DNA from: Polyangium mundeleinium
GTDB lineage: Bacteria > Myxococcota_A > Polyangia > Polyangiales > Polyangiaceae
Assembly (NCBI RefSeq): GCF_028369105.1
Contig: NZ_JAQNDO010000001.1
Span: 2,349,711 to 2,413,710, forward strand
DNA length: 64,000 nucleotides
Reading direction: 5' to 3'
Shown: positions 52,616-60,922 of the stretch, one piece after another
Position numbering within the stretch: the stretch's first letter is position 1
Layout of the letters: the number at the start of each line of letters is the position of its first letter
Notes under the pieces: model-generated
What the model saw: the letters and a program-made list of their open reading frames with translations, nothing else
Told to the model about the DNA's origin: nothing
The model's database searches: none
Program-made: the position numbers and the translations under genes

Positions 52616-53179
52616 ATGCACGTGCAGGTGGATCTGCGCGCGCTCCCGCCCGATGTCCTGATCGTCCTCCTCGCGGCGGCGGCGCTGCTCGCTTTGGTGC
52701 AGACCGCGCGTATTGCTTGGCGTGGCTTCTGGCGGCGGCGTACGATTACGATTCGCCGGGAGCGAGGGGCGGCAGGCGAGCTACGCGCCGAGGGCTTGCT
52801 TCGGGATCTCGGCTTCACCATTCTCGGTCGGCAGGTGGCCGTCACGTACGGCGTGCGGGTCGACGGGGATCCTGTGGCGATCGATCTGCGCGCCGATTAC
52901 CTCGTGGGCTGGGGCGACAAACGTTTCGTGGCCGAGGTGAAGACGGGCCGCGCCGCACCGCGTATCGACACACCCGGCACGCGCCGTCAGCTCCTCGAAT
53001 ACCGCATCGCCTTCGACGTGGACGGTGTTTTGCTGGTCGATGCCGAGTCCGAGAGGGTGCACGCGGTGGAGTTTCCCCTCGGCGCAAGTGAATCCCCGCG
53101 CCCCTCGCGCCTGGCCTGGCTGCTCGCGGGCGCGGCGATCGGCGCGGCCGCCGCGGCGGCTGCGCGGTTCGTGCTCTAA
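52616..53179 (+). CDS. Membrane-anchored PD-(D/E)XK nuclease-like protein
   Basis: The 187-aa product has an N-terminal membrane helix (VLIVLLAAAALLALVQTARI), a soluble core and a C-terminal helix (LAWLLAGAAIGAAAAAAARF). The core reads ERGAAGELRAEGLLRDLGF, AIDLRADYLVGWGDKRFVAE and VKTGRAAP, giving E...D...E-x-K of PD-(D/E)XK nucleases, followed by RRQLLEYRIAFDVDGVLLVD. No anchor of this kind is expected for a restriction enzyme, but Gln/Arg Cas4-like cores of this form occur. It lies 101 nt after the APH-like gene in the same direction. Confidence 0.72.
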   Translation: MHVQVDLRALPPDVLIVLLAAAALLALVQTARIAWRGFWRRRTITIRRERGAAGELRAEGLLRDLGFTILGRQVAVTYGVRVDGDPVAIDLRADYLVGWGDKRFVAEVKTGRAAPRIDTPGTRRQLLEYRIAFDVDGVLLVDAESERVHAVEFPLGASESPRPSRLAWLLAGAAIGAAAAAAARFVL

Positions 53180-53200
53180 ATCAGGCGCTCCGCCCGTCTT

Positions 53201-53404
53201 TCAAGCCGGGGCCACGAACACGGTCGCCAGGAGCTCGCCTCCGGGGGCGGCCTTGTACATCACCCGGATGACGCGATACTTGGTCTCCTGCCCGCCCTGT
53301 TCGAGCAGCAAGAGCTCCCCTTCACGCGGGATCGTGGGCCCCCGGAAAACCTGTATCAGCTCCCAGGATTCGTGGCAGATGCGGTGAAACGACGAAGACA
53401 ACAT
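53201..53404 (-). CDS. Small hypothetical protein
   Basis: A 67-aa open frame (MLSSSFHRICHESWELIQVF to VMYKAAPGGELLATVFVAPA) with plausible third-position bias but no clear ribosome site. It fits between a convergent nuclease-like gene and a divergent EEP-family gene without overlap. It has no membrane helix or recognised motif; the alternation of hydrophobic and charged residues (EGELLLLEQGG, TKYRVIRVMYKA) suggests a small beta domain. It could be noise. Confidence 0.5.
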   Translation of the reverse strand: MLSSSFHRICHESWELIQVFRGPTIPREGELLLLEQGGQETKYRVIRVMYKAAPGGELLATVFVAPA

Positions 53405-53509
53405 GACGTGCGCCGGAGGCTACCACGTCTTCGTGACGACGGGGATGCCTGCTGCTTGCTCGGTTCGGCGGGGTCTGGTCGGCCCTCCTGGACGGTGGTA
53501 AGGTATGCC

Positions 53510-54337
53510 ATGTCGAAGGCGCCGAGCCCCACCGTCATCCAGCCTCACGCCTTCGCCCGAGCGGAATGGCAGGCCGCCGGGCCTGCGAGGCCAATGGCCG
53601 CCGGCCCCTTGAAGCTTCTCACGTGGAACGTGTGGTTTGGCGCCCACAAGTTCCGCGCGCGTCAGGAAGCGCTTCTCGCGGAGATCTCACGCCGGAGCCC
53701 CGACGTGATCTTGTTGCAGGAGGTCACCCGCAAGCTCCTTGCCGCAATCGTGGATGCCCCCTGGGTTCGCGCCGGTTATCAGGTCTCCGACGTCGACGGC
53801 AGCACCTTCGGGCGTTACGGCGTCTTGCTGCTCTCGAGGGTCCACATTCGGCGCCTCGTCATGCTCGATTTACCGACCGAAATGGGTCGACGCCTCCTTT
53901 CGGCCGAGCTTTCCTGTGGGATCACCGTGGCAACGGTACACCTGGAGAGCACGTCCGAGTGCACGTCGACGCGTGTTGCGCAGCTCGGGATCATCCAGCC
54001 CTACCTCGCGGCGTCGAACCCCGATGTGGTCTTTGCGGGCGACATGAACTTCGCGCCGGACGCCGCAGCCGAGAACGCCGCGCTCGACCCCACGTTCGTC
54101 GATGTCTGGCCTGCATTGCACGGCGATCGTCCGGGCTACACGGTCGACACGAACATCAACTTCATGCGTTACGTGACGCATGGCAAGCATTCCCACAAGC
54201 GCATCGACCGCGTTTTTCTGCGCAGCCGCGCCTGGTCGCCCCGCGCGGCGACGCTCGTCGGCGTCGAGCCGATCGACGAAGAGGGCACGTTCGTCTCCGA
54301 TCACTTCGGAATGGAAGTCGAACTCGCGCCTTCGTGA
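53510..54337 (+). CDS. Endonuclease/exonuclease/phosphatase-family phosphodiesterase (TDP2-like)
   Basis: Start chosen at ATG 53510; an open frame continues upstream but has a stray N-terminus. The 275-aa product shows the EEP signature: LKLLTWNVWF, SPDVILLQEVT (Glu), VATVHLES, VFAGDMNFAPD (Asp/Asn), KRIDRVFLR (Asp) and SDHFGMEVEL (catalytic His). The spacing best matches tyrosyl-DNA phosphodiesterase 2-like proteins, which cut 5'-phosphotyrosyl-DNA, but sphingomyelinase or deoxyribonuclease activity cannot be ruled out. It is cytoplasmic and without signal peptide. Confidence 0.85.
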   Translation: MSKAPSPTVIQPHAFARAEWQAAGPARPMAAGPLKLLTWNVWFGAHKFRARQEALLAEISRRSPDVILLQEVTRKLLAAIVDAPWVRAGYQVSDVDGSTFGRYGVLLLSRVHIRRLVMLDLPTEMGRRLLSAELSCGITVATVHLESTSECTSTRVAQLGIIQPYLAASNPDVVFAGDMNFAPDAAAENAALDPTFVDVWPALHGDRPGYTVDTNINFMRYVTHGKHSHKRIDRVFLRSRAWSPRAATLVGVEPIDEEGTFVSDHFGMEVELAPS

Positions 54338-54402
54338 ATTCACGCTACATCGCTCCGCCCCGGGTGTCTCCGCTCCCAGCATGATCCTGAGAAGGTGACT
54401 TC

Positions 54403-54629
54403 ATGGTCCTCGACCTCTGGCCGCCATCGCCAACGAGAAGCGCCTCGTCAAGCAGGCGGAGCCAGAGGCGGAAGCTGCCAGGGAGTGTGCCTTTTGCCGT
54501 AATCTGGCACAGTTAGCGCAAATCCTGCACAACCCCGAGAGCCTGGAACCCTGGAGTGATGCCTCTCCCAAGGCCGGCGCGGTTCTTGCCAAGCGCGCTC
54601 CGTCATCCTACCGAGAGGTAACATCTTGA
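54403..54629 (+). pseudogene. Frameshifted small gene ahead of the secreted hydrolase
   Basis: ATG 54403 follows AAGGTG and starts MVLDL; a one-base deletion near 54416 then shifts the strongly G/C-biased frame to LAAIANEKRLVKQAEPEAEA, then ECAFCRNLAQLAQILHNPES and AKRAPSSYREVTS, stopping at TGA 54627-54629. That stop overlaps the TTG start of the hydrolase by TTGA. Repaired, the product would be a helical protein of about 75 aa with a Cys-x-x-Cys pair; no family recognised. It may be a sequencing slip or a recent loss. Confidence 0.45.
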
Positions 54630-55966
54630 TCCGACATACCATTCTTTCGATTTTCGCCTTCGCGCCTATCCTTGCGCTTTCCTCGACCGCCGACGCCGGA
54701 CCGAGCCTGGCCCGAGCGCTTGCCATTGCCTGTGAGTCGAACGAAGCTGATTGTGATGCGCCGCAAAAGAGCCTCTCTGCCGCGATCTCGCGGCGGGTCC
54801 TCGTGGGGGACATCGTCGAATACAGCGTCGATCTCCGCGTCGGCCCCGGCTCTTACGACGTCATCGGCCTCCACCGTGTCGTGCGCGAATCTGCGCCGAA
54901 CGTGCCTGCTCCCACCAGCAAGGCCATCATGATGGTCCATGGCGACGCCTGGGATTTCGAGGCGGCCTTCCTCGCCGCGGGGCCCTCGCCGGACGGCGCG
55001 AGCCTGCCGGTTCATCTCGCCTCGAACGGCATCGACGTATGGGGCATTGATCTCGGCTGGACCCGCGTCCCCGCGAGCGAGGCCAATCTCTCGTTCATGC
55101 AGAACTGGGGTTTTCAGCGGGACGTGCGCGACATCGGCACGGCGCTCGGCGTCGCCCGTGTGGTCCGCGCGCTTTCGGGGCAGGGGCACGGCCGTCTCCA
55201 TTTGCTCGGCTGGAGCCGCGGCGGGCAGCTCGCGTATGCTTATGCGGGCGCAGAGAGCCAGCGGCCCCCCGGTCTGCGCCACGTGGGTGGCCTGATTCCG
55301 GTGGACATCTACCTCGAAACGGACGACCCGGATTTCCGCGCGGGCGCCTGCCAGCGTCGAGCCGACGAGCGCGCGCTCGTCGCGTCGGGGCAATATGCAA
55401 ACAATCTCGGCGGGTCGGTGGGGCCGCTCGGTTTCCTCGCCCAGATCGACCCCACGGGCCCGTCGCCCGCGTTCCCTGGCCTCGACAACGAGCACGCCGC
55501 CATGACGCTCGGCGCGGCCACCTTTCTTTTGATGCCCCAGCCCCCGGTGCCCTCGTACCACCTTACGGGCGGTCTATGGGATGCGGCCGGCGTGCAGGAT
55601 CTCGCGTATGCCGATCCGGCCGTCTGGTTCGACGTGCTCGCCCGCGCCAAACCCTGGCAGCCCTGGGCCATGATCGCCGACGCGGACGCGGCCACCTGTG
55701 ACGACCCGCAGGATGACGTGCCGTTCGACGATCACCTCGCCGACATCACGGTCCCGACCTTCTACGTCGGCGCCGGCGGCGGGTTTGGCGCGGCCGGCAT
55801 TTACACGACCTCCTTGCTCGGCAGCCAGGACGTGTCGAACCACGTCGTTCAGCATTACCCGGAGGAGTACCGCCTCCTCGACATCGGGCATACCGACATC
55901 TTCCAGGGCTACGACGCGGAAACGCTCTTCTGGGAGCCGATCCGGAGCTGGATCACGGCACACTGA
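54626..55966 (+). CDS. Secreted alpha/beta hydrolase
   Basis: TTG 54626 (after CGAGAGG) starts a signal peptide (IRHTILSIFAFAPILALSST then ADAG), 446 aa. The alpha/beta-hydrolase core has the oxyanion region MMVHGDAWDF, the nucleophile elbow LLGWSRGGQLAYAY (Ser in G-x-S-x-G), a late acid region after TFYVGAGGGFG and the catalytic His in LLDIGHTDIFQGYDAETLF. It could be an esterase, lipase or acyltransferase; substrate unknown. The upstream frameshifted gene shares its start site. Confidence 0.85.
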   Translation: MIRHTILSIFAFAPILALSSTADAGPSLARALAIACESNEADCDAPQKSLSAAISRRVLVGDIVEYSVDLRVGPGSYDVIGLHRVVRESAPNVPAPTSKAIMMVHGDAWDFEAAFLAAGPSPDGASLPVHLASNGIDVWGIDLGWTRVPASEANLSFMQNWGFQRDVRDIGTALGVARVVRALSGQGHGRLHLLGWSRGGQLAYAYAGAESQRPPGLRHVGGLIPVDIYLETDDPDFRAGACQRRADERALVASGQYANNLGGSVGPLGFLAQIDPTGPSPAFPGLDNEHAAMTLGAATFLLMPQPPVPSYHLTGGLWDAAGVQDLAYADPAVWFDVLARAKPWQPWAMIADADAATCDDPQDDVPFDDHLADITVPTFYVGAGGGFGAAGIYTTSLLGSQDVSNHVVQHYPEEYRLLDIGHTDIFQGYDAETLFWEPIRSWITAH

Positions 55967-55989
55967 TCCGGAAGAGCTCGCCGCGGGCC

Positions 55990-56391
55990 TCAATCCCAGA
56001 CATGAGGCGTTTCGAGCTTCGAGACGTTCCCGTTCGGATCGTAACGAACCACGAACGAGGCCCGCGGCGGGATCGGGATGGAGGGGAAGACATGCACGGA
56101 GAGCTCCGTGCAAGGCGCGACGATCTCATGCCGATCCTCGTACGAAAACGTCACACGATCATGCTCGGCGGTCGCGGTCAGGCACGGCTTCTGATCGTCG
56201 TGCCGGAATGAAATGTGGGTGCGCCCGGCCGGTTCGAGAGAGAACGGGATCACCGGGGCGCCCACCGCGAATTGCTGGAACATGGTCTGCGACGCCTTTT
56301 CGATCTGCCGCACGCTGACGTGGACGGCTGCGATCGAGATCCCAAGCAACACGAGCAAGATCCCCGCACATCCGAACGCAGCCTTTTTCAT
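55990..56391 (-). CDS. Small membrane-anchored hypothetical protein
   Basis: The 133-aa product has an N-terminal signal-anchor (KKAAFGCAGILLVLLGISIA) with a Cys that is possibly lipidated (FGCAG), followed by a soluble beta-rich domain (PVIPFSLEPAGRTHISFRHD, DRVTFSYEDRHEIVAPCTEL, IPPRASFVVRYDPNGNVSKL). The final domain may be extracytoplasmic with one disulfide. It is 9 nt downstream of the gene at 56401, so the two are co-transcribed; a link to type VI secretion is possible only by context. No family was recognised. Confidence 0.65.
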   Translation of the reverse strand: MKKAAFGCAGILLVLLGISIAAVHVSVRQIEKASQTMFQQFAVGAPVIPFSLEPAGRTHISFRHDDQKPCLTATAEHDRVTFSYEDRHEIVAPCTELSVHVFPSIPIPPRASFVVRYDPNGNVSKLETPHVWD

Positions 56392-56400
56392 GCGTTGCCC

Positions 56401-57798
56401 TCAACGTTCGGAAAACATCCGATAGAGCCGCTGCCATTCCTGGTAGAGCGCCGGGGCCTTCCGGAGCCGCTCCTTCCACGCCTCGTCCACGGCCTTCCTC
56501 GCGTGCGGTTCCGCCAAACCAAACTGCGCAAAGATCTGTTCGGCATCGTCTGGCGACGCCGCGAGCTTCGCGCACAACTCCGCGTGGGCTTCGAGCGACA
56601 GCTCGGGCGGCGCAGAGCCATCGAGGGGGGTTGTCGCCGGCCCCGTATCCTCGTTTGTCGATTCATCATGTTTCGGTTCAAAAGGCAATGCCTCCCCGGG
56701 AACGAAGACCGGGAGTGGCTGCGTGACGGCCCTGGCCTGGTTCTTCGTGGCCGCGGGTTTGCCTTTGATTGGCTCCTGGAATGGCAACGCCTCGCGCGGC
56801 GCGACGAATCCAACGGGCAACGTCGAGCCCAGATCCAAGCCCTTCGTGTCGCCCGTGGCCAGTGTCGCCTCACGCTGGAACGGAAGGGGATCCGTCGGAA
56901 CGAAGACCGGCGCGGGGAGCGTCTGCGCGAGCCGATCCACGGGCTCCGCCTCCGCGGGCTCCGGCGCAAACGATACCAGCGGCTGCGGCAGCGGGAGCTT
57001 TTGGAACGGCATCGACGGCGCCCCCGCAATAGATCCTGGCGGCAGCGTATCCACGGGCCGATCCGGATCCGGCGCCGGGGGTTGGGGCCGCGGCTCGATG
57101 GCAGCAGCGGGAGCCATCGGCTTTGCGTCTCCCTCGTGCGGCAACGGCGCGAAAAAGTCGGCCGGATCCGCCTCGGGCGCGTCGTCGTCATCGCCGACAT
57201 CCTCGTCGTCGATCGGCTCCTCGTCCTCCGGAAGATCCACCATCTCCCCCAGCGGCGCCGGCGGACGCAGGATGCCTTGTCCCGGCCGAGGCGTGGGCAC
57301 GTCGCCCGGCGTCGCGGCGAGCAAACGATGCGCATGCTCGCGGAGGGACGGCTCCTCCGCCAAGCGCTTTGACCACCAACGATGGAGCGTGAACACGTCG
57401 GCGAGGCGGAGCCCGAACCCGGCGAGCCAAGGCAGAGGTTCCTCCTGCGCGGCGAAGTGCCTGGCGAAATCGAGCCAAGCACCGATGTCCTCGTCGAGCG
57501 GCGGAACGGGCCTTCGGTAGCGTTCTGCGGCGTCCGCCTGGCACGTGTCGAAGAGATGCTGTAACTCCTCGGCGTCGTCCTCCGCCAGGCGCTCGTCCCA
57601 CGCGGCCTCGGCCTTGGCGTAGCGCGCTGGATTCACGCCCTCGTTTTGCAGCGCGTCTTCGAGCGGAAAGCCCGCCGCGAGGCCCGCGCGCACGCCGGCG
57701 AGCTGCGCGAGCGCCATGCCCGCGAGCCGAGGATGCGCGCGAGGGGGCTCGCCCGAGGCGTCGACGGGGGGCGTCGTCGCGGGGGAGGGCGGTTGCAC
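56401..57798 (-). CDS. Type VI-associated adaptor-like protein with LPF-motif repeats
   Basis: The 465-aa product has an N-terminal helical part (about 25-160: LDFARHFAAQEEPLPWLAGF, LADVFTLHRWWSKRLAEEPS), an acidic/Pro-rich middle and a C-terminal helical part (LCAKLAASPDDAEQIFAQFG, HARKAVDEAWKERLRKAPAL). The middle (residues about 250-378) repeats an LPxxFVPxxxLPF unit: APVFVPTDPLPFQ, VGFVAPREALPFQ and PVFVPGEALPFE, with a divergent PSMPFQK. The same LPF motif occurs in the DUF2169 protein at 25679-29734. Such proteins sit beside DUF2169 genes in myxobacteria. It probably links cargo to VgrG; the function is inferred. Confidence 0.65.
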   Translation of the reverse strand: MQPPSPATTPPVDASGEPPRAHPRLAGMALAQLAGVRAGLAAGFPLEDALQNEGVNPARYAKAEAAWDERLAEDDAEELQHLFDTCQADAAERYRRPVPPLDEDIGAWLDFARHFAAQEEPLPWLAGFGLRLADVFTLHRWWSKRLAEEPSLREHAHRLLAATPGDVPTPRPGQGILRPPAPLGEMVDLPEDEEPIDDEDVGDDDDAPEADPADFFAPLPHEGDAKPMAPAAAIEPRPQPPAPDPDRPVDTLPPGSIAGAPSMPFQKLPLPQPLVSFAPEPAEAEPVDRLAQTLPAPVFVPTDPLPFQREATLATGDTKGLDLGSTLPVGFVAPREALPFQEPIKGKPAATKNQARAVTQPLPVFVPGEALPFEPKHDESTNEDTGPATTPLDGSAPPELSLEAHAELCAKLAASPDDAEQIFAQFGLAEPHARKAVDEAWKERLRKAPALYQEWQRLYRMFSER

Positions 57799-57949
57799 GT
57801 GGACATTCTAGACACGCCGCGCACGCGTCGACCAGCACGAAGGACAATACGTCGTTTTATTGCGCCCGGATTGAATTCGCTCGTGTCTCGTGGGCATTCT
57901 ATCTTGTGAACACGCGAAGGATCCGCGAAGATGCGTACACAGGTCGACG

Positions 57950-58852
57950 GTGACGATCGAACTCCAGCTCGCAAGTGACGCCCTCCCCGAAGGCACCCGC
58001 ATCCTGCGGGCGCGCGGCGTCGAGGCGATGAACGAACTGCCCGCGTGGACCCTCCACCTCGTCTCGTGGGGCAGCCCCTCTCGCCGGTGCCCGTGCTGCA
58101 CGAGGAGGACGGCAAACCGTTTTTCTACGTCACCGATCACCTGGGCACGGCGAAGGACCTCATCGATACGCGGGGCGAGGTCGCGTGGACGGCGGAGCAC
58201 TCGGTTTTCGGCCGTGTACTTCAGGAGAAAGGCAATGGCGCAGGAGGGCACCCCGCCGCGAGGACCCCGCTGCGGCTCCTCGGTCAATATGCCGATGACG
58301 AAACCGGTCTCACGGCGACGCGGCATCGCATGTTCGATCCACGCGTCGGCCGCTGGCTGAGCCCCGATCCGCTCGGTCTGCACGGGTCTCCGGACCTGTT
58401 TGGTTTCGGTGGCAATCCGACGACCACCATCGATCCGCTTGGTCTCGCCCCTTGTCCGGGGCTCGGGTTCGTCAAGTTCACGACCGACGCCAATGGCTAC
58501 ATCAAGCATGCAGGCCAGGATCACGAAAGACATGTGTCAATCCGGGCTCGGAACCGATGCGTACGGCGCGATCCTCCCGCCCGGATAGATCAGCCCGGGG
58601 TACGACCGGGCGCACCTCTGGCCGAACCGGATGGGCGGCCCCGGGGATTGGGAGCAAAACCTCGTCACGATGAAAGCCGCAGCGAACCAGACGGACATGC
58701 GGATGTTCGAGGATCGCGTGTTTCAAGCTGCGCAGAATGGGCCGGTCGACTACAACATCTCCATCACGAACTACGGCAACGGTCGGCCCAAGTCGGTCAC
58801 GCTCAGCGCCAACCCTAGCAGTGGCAGCCCGTTCAGCCTCCCGCTCCTTTGA
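57950..58852 (+). pseudogene. VgrG/RHS/nuclease-toxin fossil
   Basis: Three pieces in different frames. From GTG 57950 a VgrG-like N-terminus reads TIELQLASDALPEGTRILRA and GVEAMNELPAWTLHLVS, then breaks near 58065. From about 58066 an RHS repeat core reads GKPFFYVTDHLGTAKDLIDT, LLGQYADDETGLTATRHRMF and DPRVGRWLSPDPLGLHGSPD. Near 58520 a frameshift moves to ITKDMCQSGLGTDAYGAILP, a TAG follows at 58586-58588, then ISPGYDRAHLWPNRMGGPGD and WEQNLVTMKAAANQTDMRMF to TTT-less stop at 58852. DRAH...N is the NUC endonuclease-type catalytic motif. The gene is dead as it stands but its immunity genes are intact downstream. Confidence 0.75.
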
Positions 58853-58861
58853 GGACAAACC

Positions 58862-59464
58862 ATGGCAAGCTCGATGGCGTCTCTCACAAAATGGCTGCTT
58901 CCGCCGAAGAAGCCCGAGGAGGCTCCGGCGAAGAACGACTGGGCGCCTGCGGAATCGCTCCTGAGAACGGAGCTGCCCGGGGATTACAAGCAGTTCGTCG
59001 GGACGTACGGCACCGGCTGGATCAACAGGTACCTCCACGTCATGAATCCATTCTCGGCGAAGCTGCCGTGGATGGAGCGCATGCGGCTGATGCTGTTTGC
59101 GCTGCATCTCGTGCGCCGGAACGCGCAGGTGCCGGGTGCGCGAGATCTTCCGGTGCCGTTCGGGGAGGTCAACAACCTGCCGTATCCCGTGTTTCCGGAG
59201 CCCGGGGGGCTGCTGCCGTGGGGGTATACCGTCAACGGCGATGCGCTCTGCTGGCTGACGAAGGGCACGCCGGACAAGTGGACCATCGTCGCGGATTCAC
59301 GTGGCCAGTACGCGGAGTATGTGGGGCCGATGTCGGTGTTTCTGTACGACGTCCTTTCGGAGCGTATCTCCTGGGGTATTTTCCAGGCGGGCGTGAACGA
59401 GGAGCCGGTTCGGCCAGCGTTTGCATTGCACGAGCCGACGTCGCGCGCGGGGAAGGGGAAGTAG
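58862..59464 (+). CDS. SMI1/KNR4 (SUKH) immunity protein
   Basis: The 200-aa product reads NDWAPAESLLRTELPGDYKQ, FVGTYGTGWINRYLHVMNPF and LPWGYTVNGDALCWLTKGTP, the SUKH superfamily pattern of antitoxins against RHS/T6SS or contact-dependent nuclease toxins. It begins 9 nt after the toxin fossil, in the place expected for its cognate immunity gene. No membrane helix. The second SUKH gene begins 3 nt downstream. Confidence 0.85.
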   Translation: MASSMASLTKWLLPPKKPEEAPAKNDWAPAESLLRTELPGDYKQFVGTYGTGWINRYLHVMNPFSAKLPWMERMRLMLFALHLVRRNAQVPGARDLPVPFGEVNNLPYPVFPEPGGLLPWGYTVNGDALCWLTKGTPDKWTIVADSRGQYAEYVGPMSVFLYDVLSERISWGIFQAGVNEEPVRPAFALHEPTSRAGKGK

Positions 59465-59467
59465 GCC

Positions 59468-60166
59468 ATGTCGATCGCCAGCGTGATCAAGCTGCTCCCC
59501 AAGCCGGCGCGCCCCGAGGGCGCGTCCGCCAAGTTCGGATGGGCCGAAGTGGAGGGCCTCTTCGGGCATGGTTTTCCGTCGGATTACAAGGCCTTCATCG
59601 AGGAATACGGGGCAGGTTGCCTCGGCGGGTTCGTCTGGATCCTGAGTCCATTCACCGACGAGCCGGGCGCGCAACTCGGCAGGCAATCACTCGCGCGGCT
59701 CGAACACCTCGCGCTGCTCGGGAGTGATTCGAGGTTCCAGATGGAAACAAGCGACCCGGTGGTCGCACCGCTGCTCGCGAAGCAGGCGGAGCGGCACGCG
59801 GCGCTCGCGGCCTACCCGCCCCGCGGGCAGAAATGGGTCGCCTGGGCCGTGCTCGGGGATGGCAGCGCGCTTTTTTGGCTGGGGGCAGGGGCGCCGGATC
59901 GGTGGAAGGTCGTGCATCTCGGGCCTCCGGGGGAGGACGGGGGTTGTCCGCTGCCCGTGGACCTCGGCGGGTCGACGAGCGCCGTGCTTGCGGCGCTGCT
60001 TTCGGGGAAAACCCAGCTTCCGGGGGCGCCGGAAGGGTTTCCGGGAGCGTCGCCGGGGTATGTGCCGGTCTCGAAAAAGAAGCCGCCGAAGTGGAAGGCG
60101 CCTGCGCCCGTGCCGGTGAACAAAGCCACGATTCACGTCGTGAAATTGAAGAAACCCCGGAGGTAG
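59468..60166 (+). CDS. Second SUKH-family immunity protein
   Basis: The 232-aa product (FGWAEVEGLFGHGFPSDYKA, FIEEYGAGCLGGFVWILSPF, AVLGDGSALFWLGAGAPDRW) is a SUKH homologue, only distantly similar to its neighbour, with a Pro/Lys-rich tail (KKKPPKWKAPAPVPVNKATI). Two paired immunity genes may protect against different toxins. The GGAGG in its last codons serves the following VgrG fragment (GTG 60170). Confidence 0.83.
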   Translation: MSIASVIKLLPKPARPEGASAKFGWAEVEGLFGHGFPSDYKAFIEEYGAGCLGGFVWILSPFTDEPGAQLGRQSLARLEHLALLGSDSRFQMETSDPVVAPLLAKQAERHAALAAYPPRGQKWVAWAVLGDGSALFWLGAGAPDRWKVVHLGPPGEDGGCPLPVDLGGSTSAVLAALLSGKTQLPGAPEGFPGASPGYVPVSKKKPPKWKAPAPVPVNKATIHVVKLKKPRR

Positions 60167-60169
60167 ACC

Positions 60170-60913
60170 GTGCACAACGTGCGGTTTCTCGTCGACGGCG
60201 CCGAAACCCTCTCCTGCCGGAGTCTGCGCGGGACGGAGCGGCTCGGGCAATCCACCGAGCTGGCGCTCGACCTCTTTTCGACAGAAGGAGTCACCCCGGC
60301 TGATGTCGTGGGCAAACCCTGCGCGGTGGTGCTGGAGGGAGGGAACGGGGCGTGCGTCGTCGGGGAAATCGTCACGCGGTTTTCGGCCGTGGTCACGGCG
60401 AATCCGAACGGTGAGCGGCGCTACCGCGCCACGGTGCGCTCGCGCCTCGCGGCCGTCGAGCTCCGGACGCGGTCGCGCATTTTCCAGAAGATGACGATTC
60501 CCGACATCGTGAAGAAGGTGCTGCTCGAAGCCGGGTACGATGGGAGGCAGGTCGAGCTCCGGCTTTACGAGTCGCACCTCGAACGGGAATACGTCGTCCA
60601 GTATGCCGAGAGCGACGCGGCCTTCGTGCAGCGGATGTGCGAGGACGAGGGGCTCGTGTTTCGGTTCGACGCCGACGAGGAGGGCGTCGAACGGATCGTG
60701 CTCGAAGACTCCACCACGTATTCGCTCGCCGCGCTGGGGGAGCCGCTGCCGCTGGTCGACGTGTCGGCGCTCGGCATGTTCGAGATGGCGGCCTTCGACG
60801 CGCGTATCCTCGCCAAGCGCAGGCCCGGGAAGGTGACGCTGCGCGATTACAATTACGAGAAGCCGGATCTGTCGCTCTCCCCGACCTCGAAGGCCGGCAC
60901 GAACGTGGAGTAA
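60170..60913 (+). CDS. Truncated VgrG N-terminal domain
   Basis: GTG start after CCGGAGG; the 247-aa product covers only the gp27-like half of VgrG: LAVLGLDLF-like start HNVRFLVDGAETLSCRSLRG, IVKKVLLEAGYDGRQVELRL, EREYVVQYAESDAAFVQRMC, EDEGLVFRFDADEEGVERIV and LRDYNYEKPDLSLSP. It stops at TAA 60911-60913 exactly where KAGTNVE should lead into the gp5-like domain. It could have been cut by a deletion and may be inactive or act as an adaptor. The next gene begins 9 nt on. Confidence 0.8.
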   Translation: MHNVRFLVDGAETLSCRSLRGTERLGQSTELALDLFSTEGVTPADVVGKPCAVVLEGGNGACVVGEIVTRFSAVVTANPNGERRYRATVRSRLAAVELRTRSRIFQKMTIPDIVKKVLLEAGYDGRQVELRLYESHLEREYVVQYAESDAAFVQRMCEDEGLVFRFDADEEGVERIVLEDSTTYSLAALGEPLPLVDVSALGMFEMAAFDARILAKRRPGKVTLRDYNYEKPDLSLSPTSKAGTNVE

Positions 60914-60922
60914 TCCGTCGGC

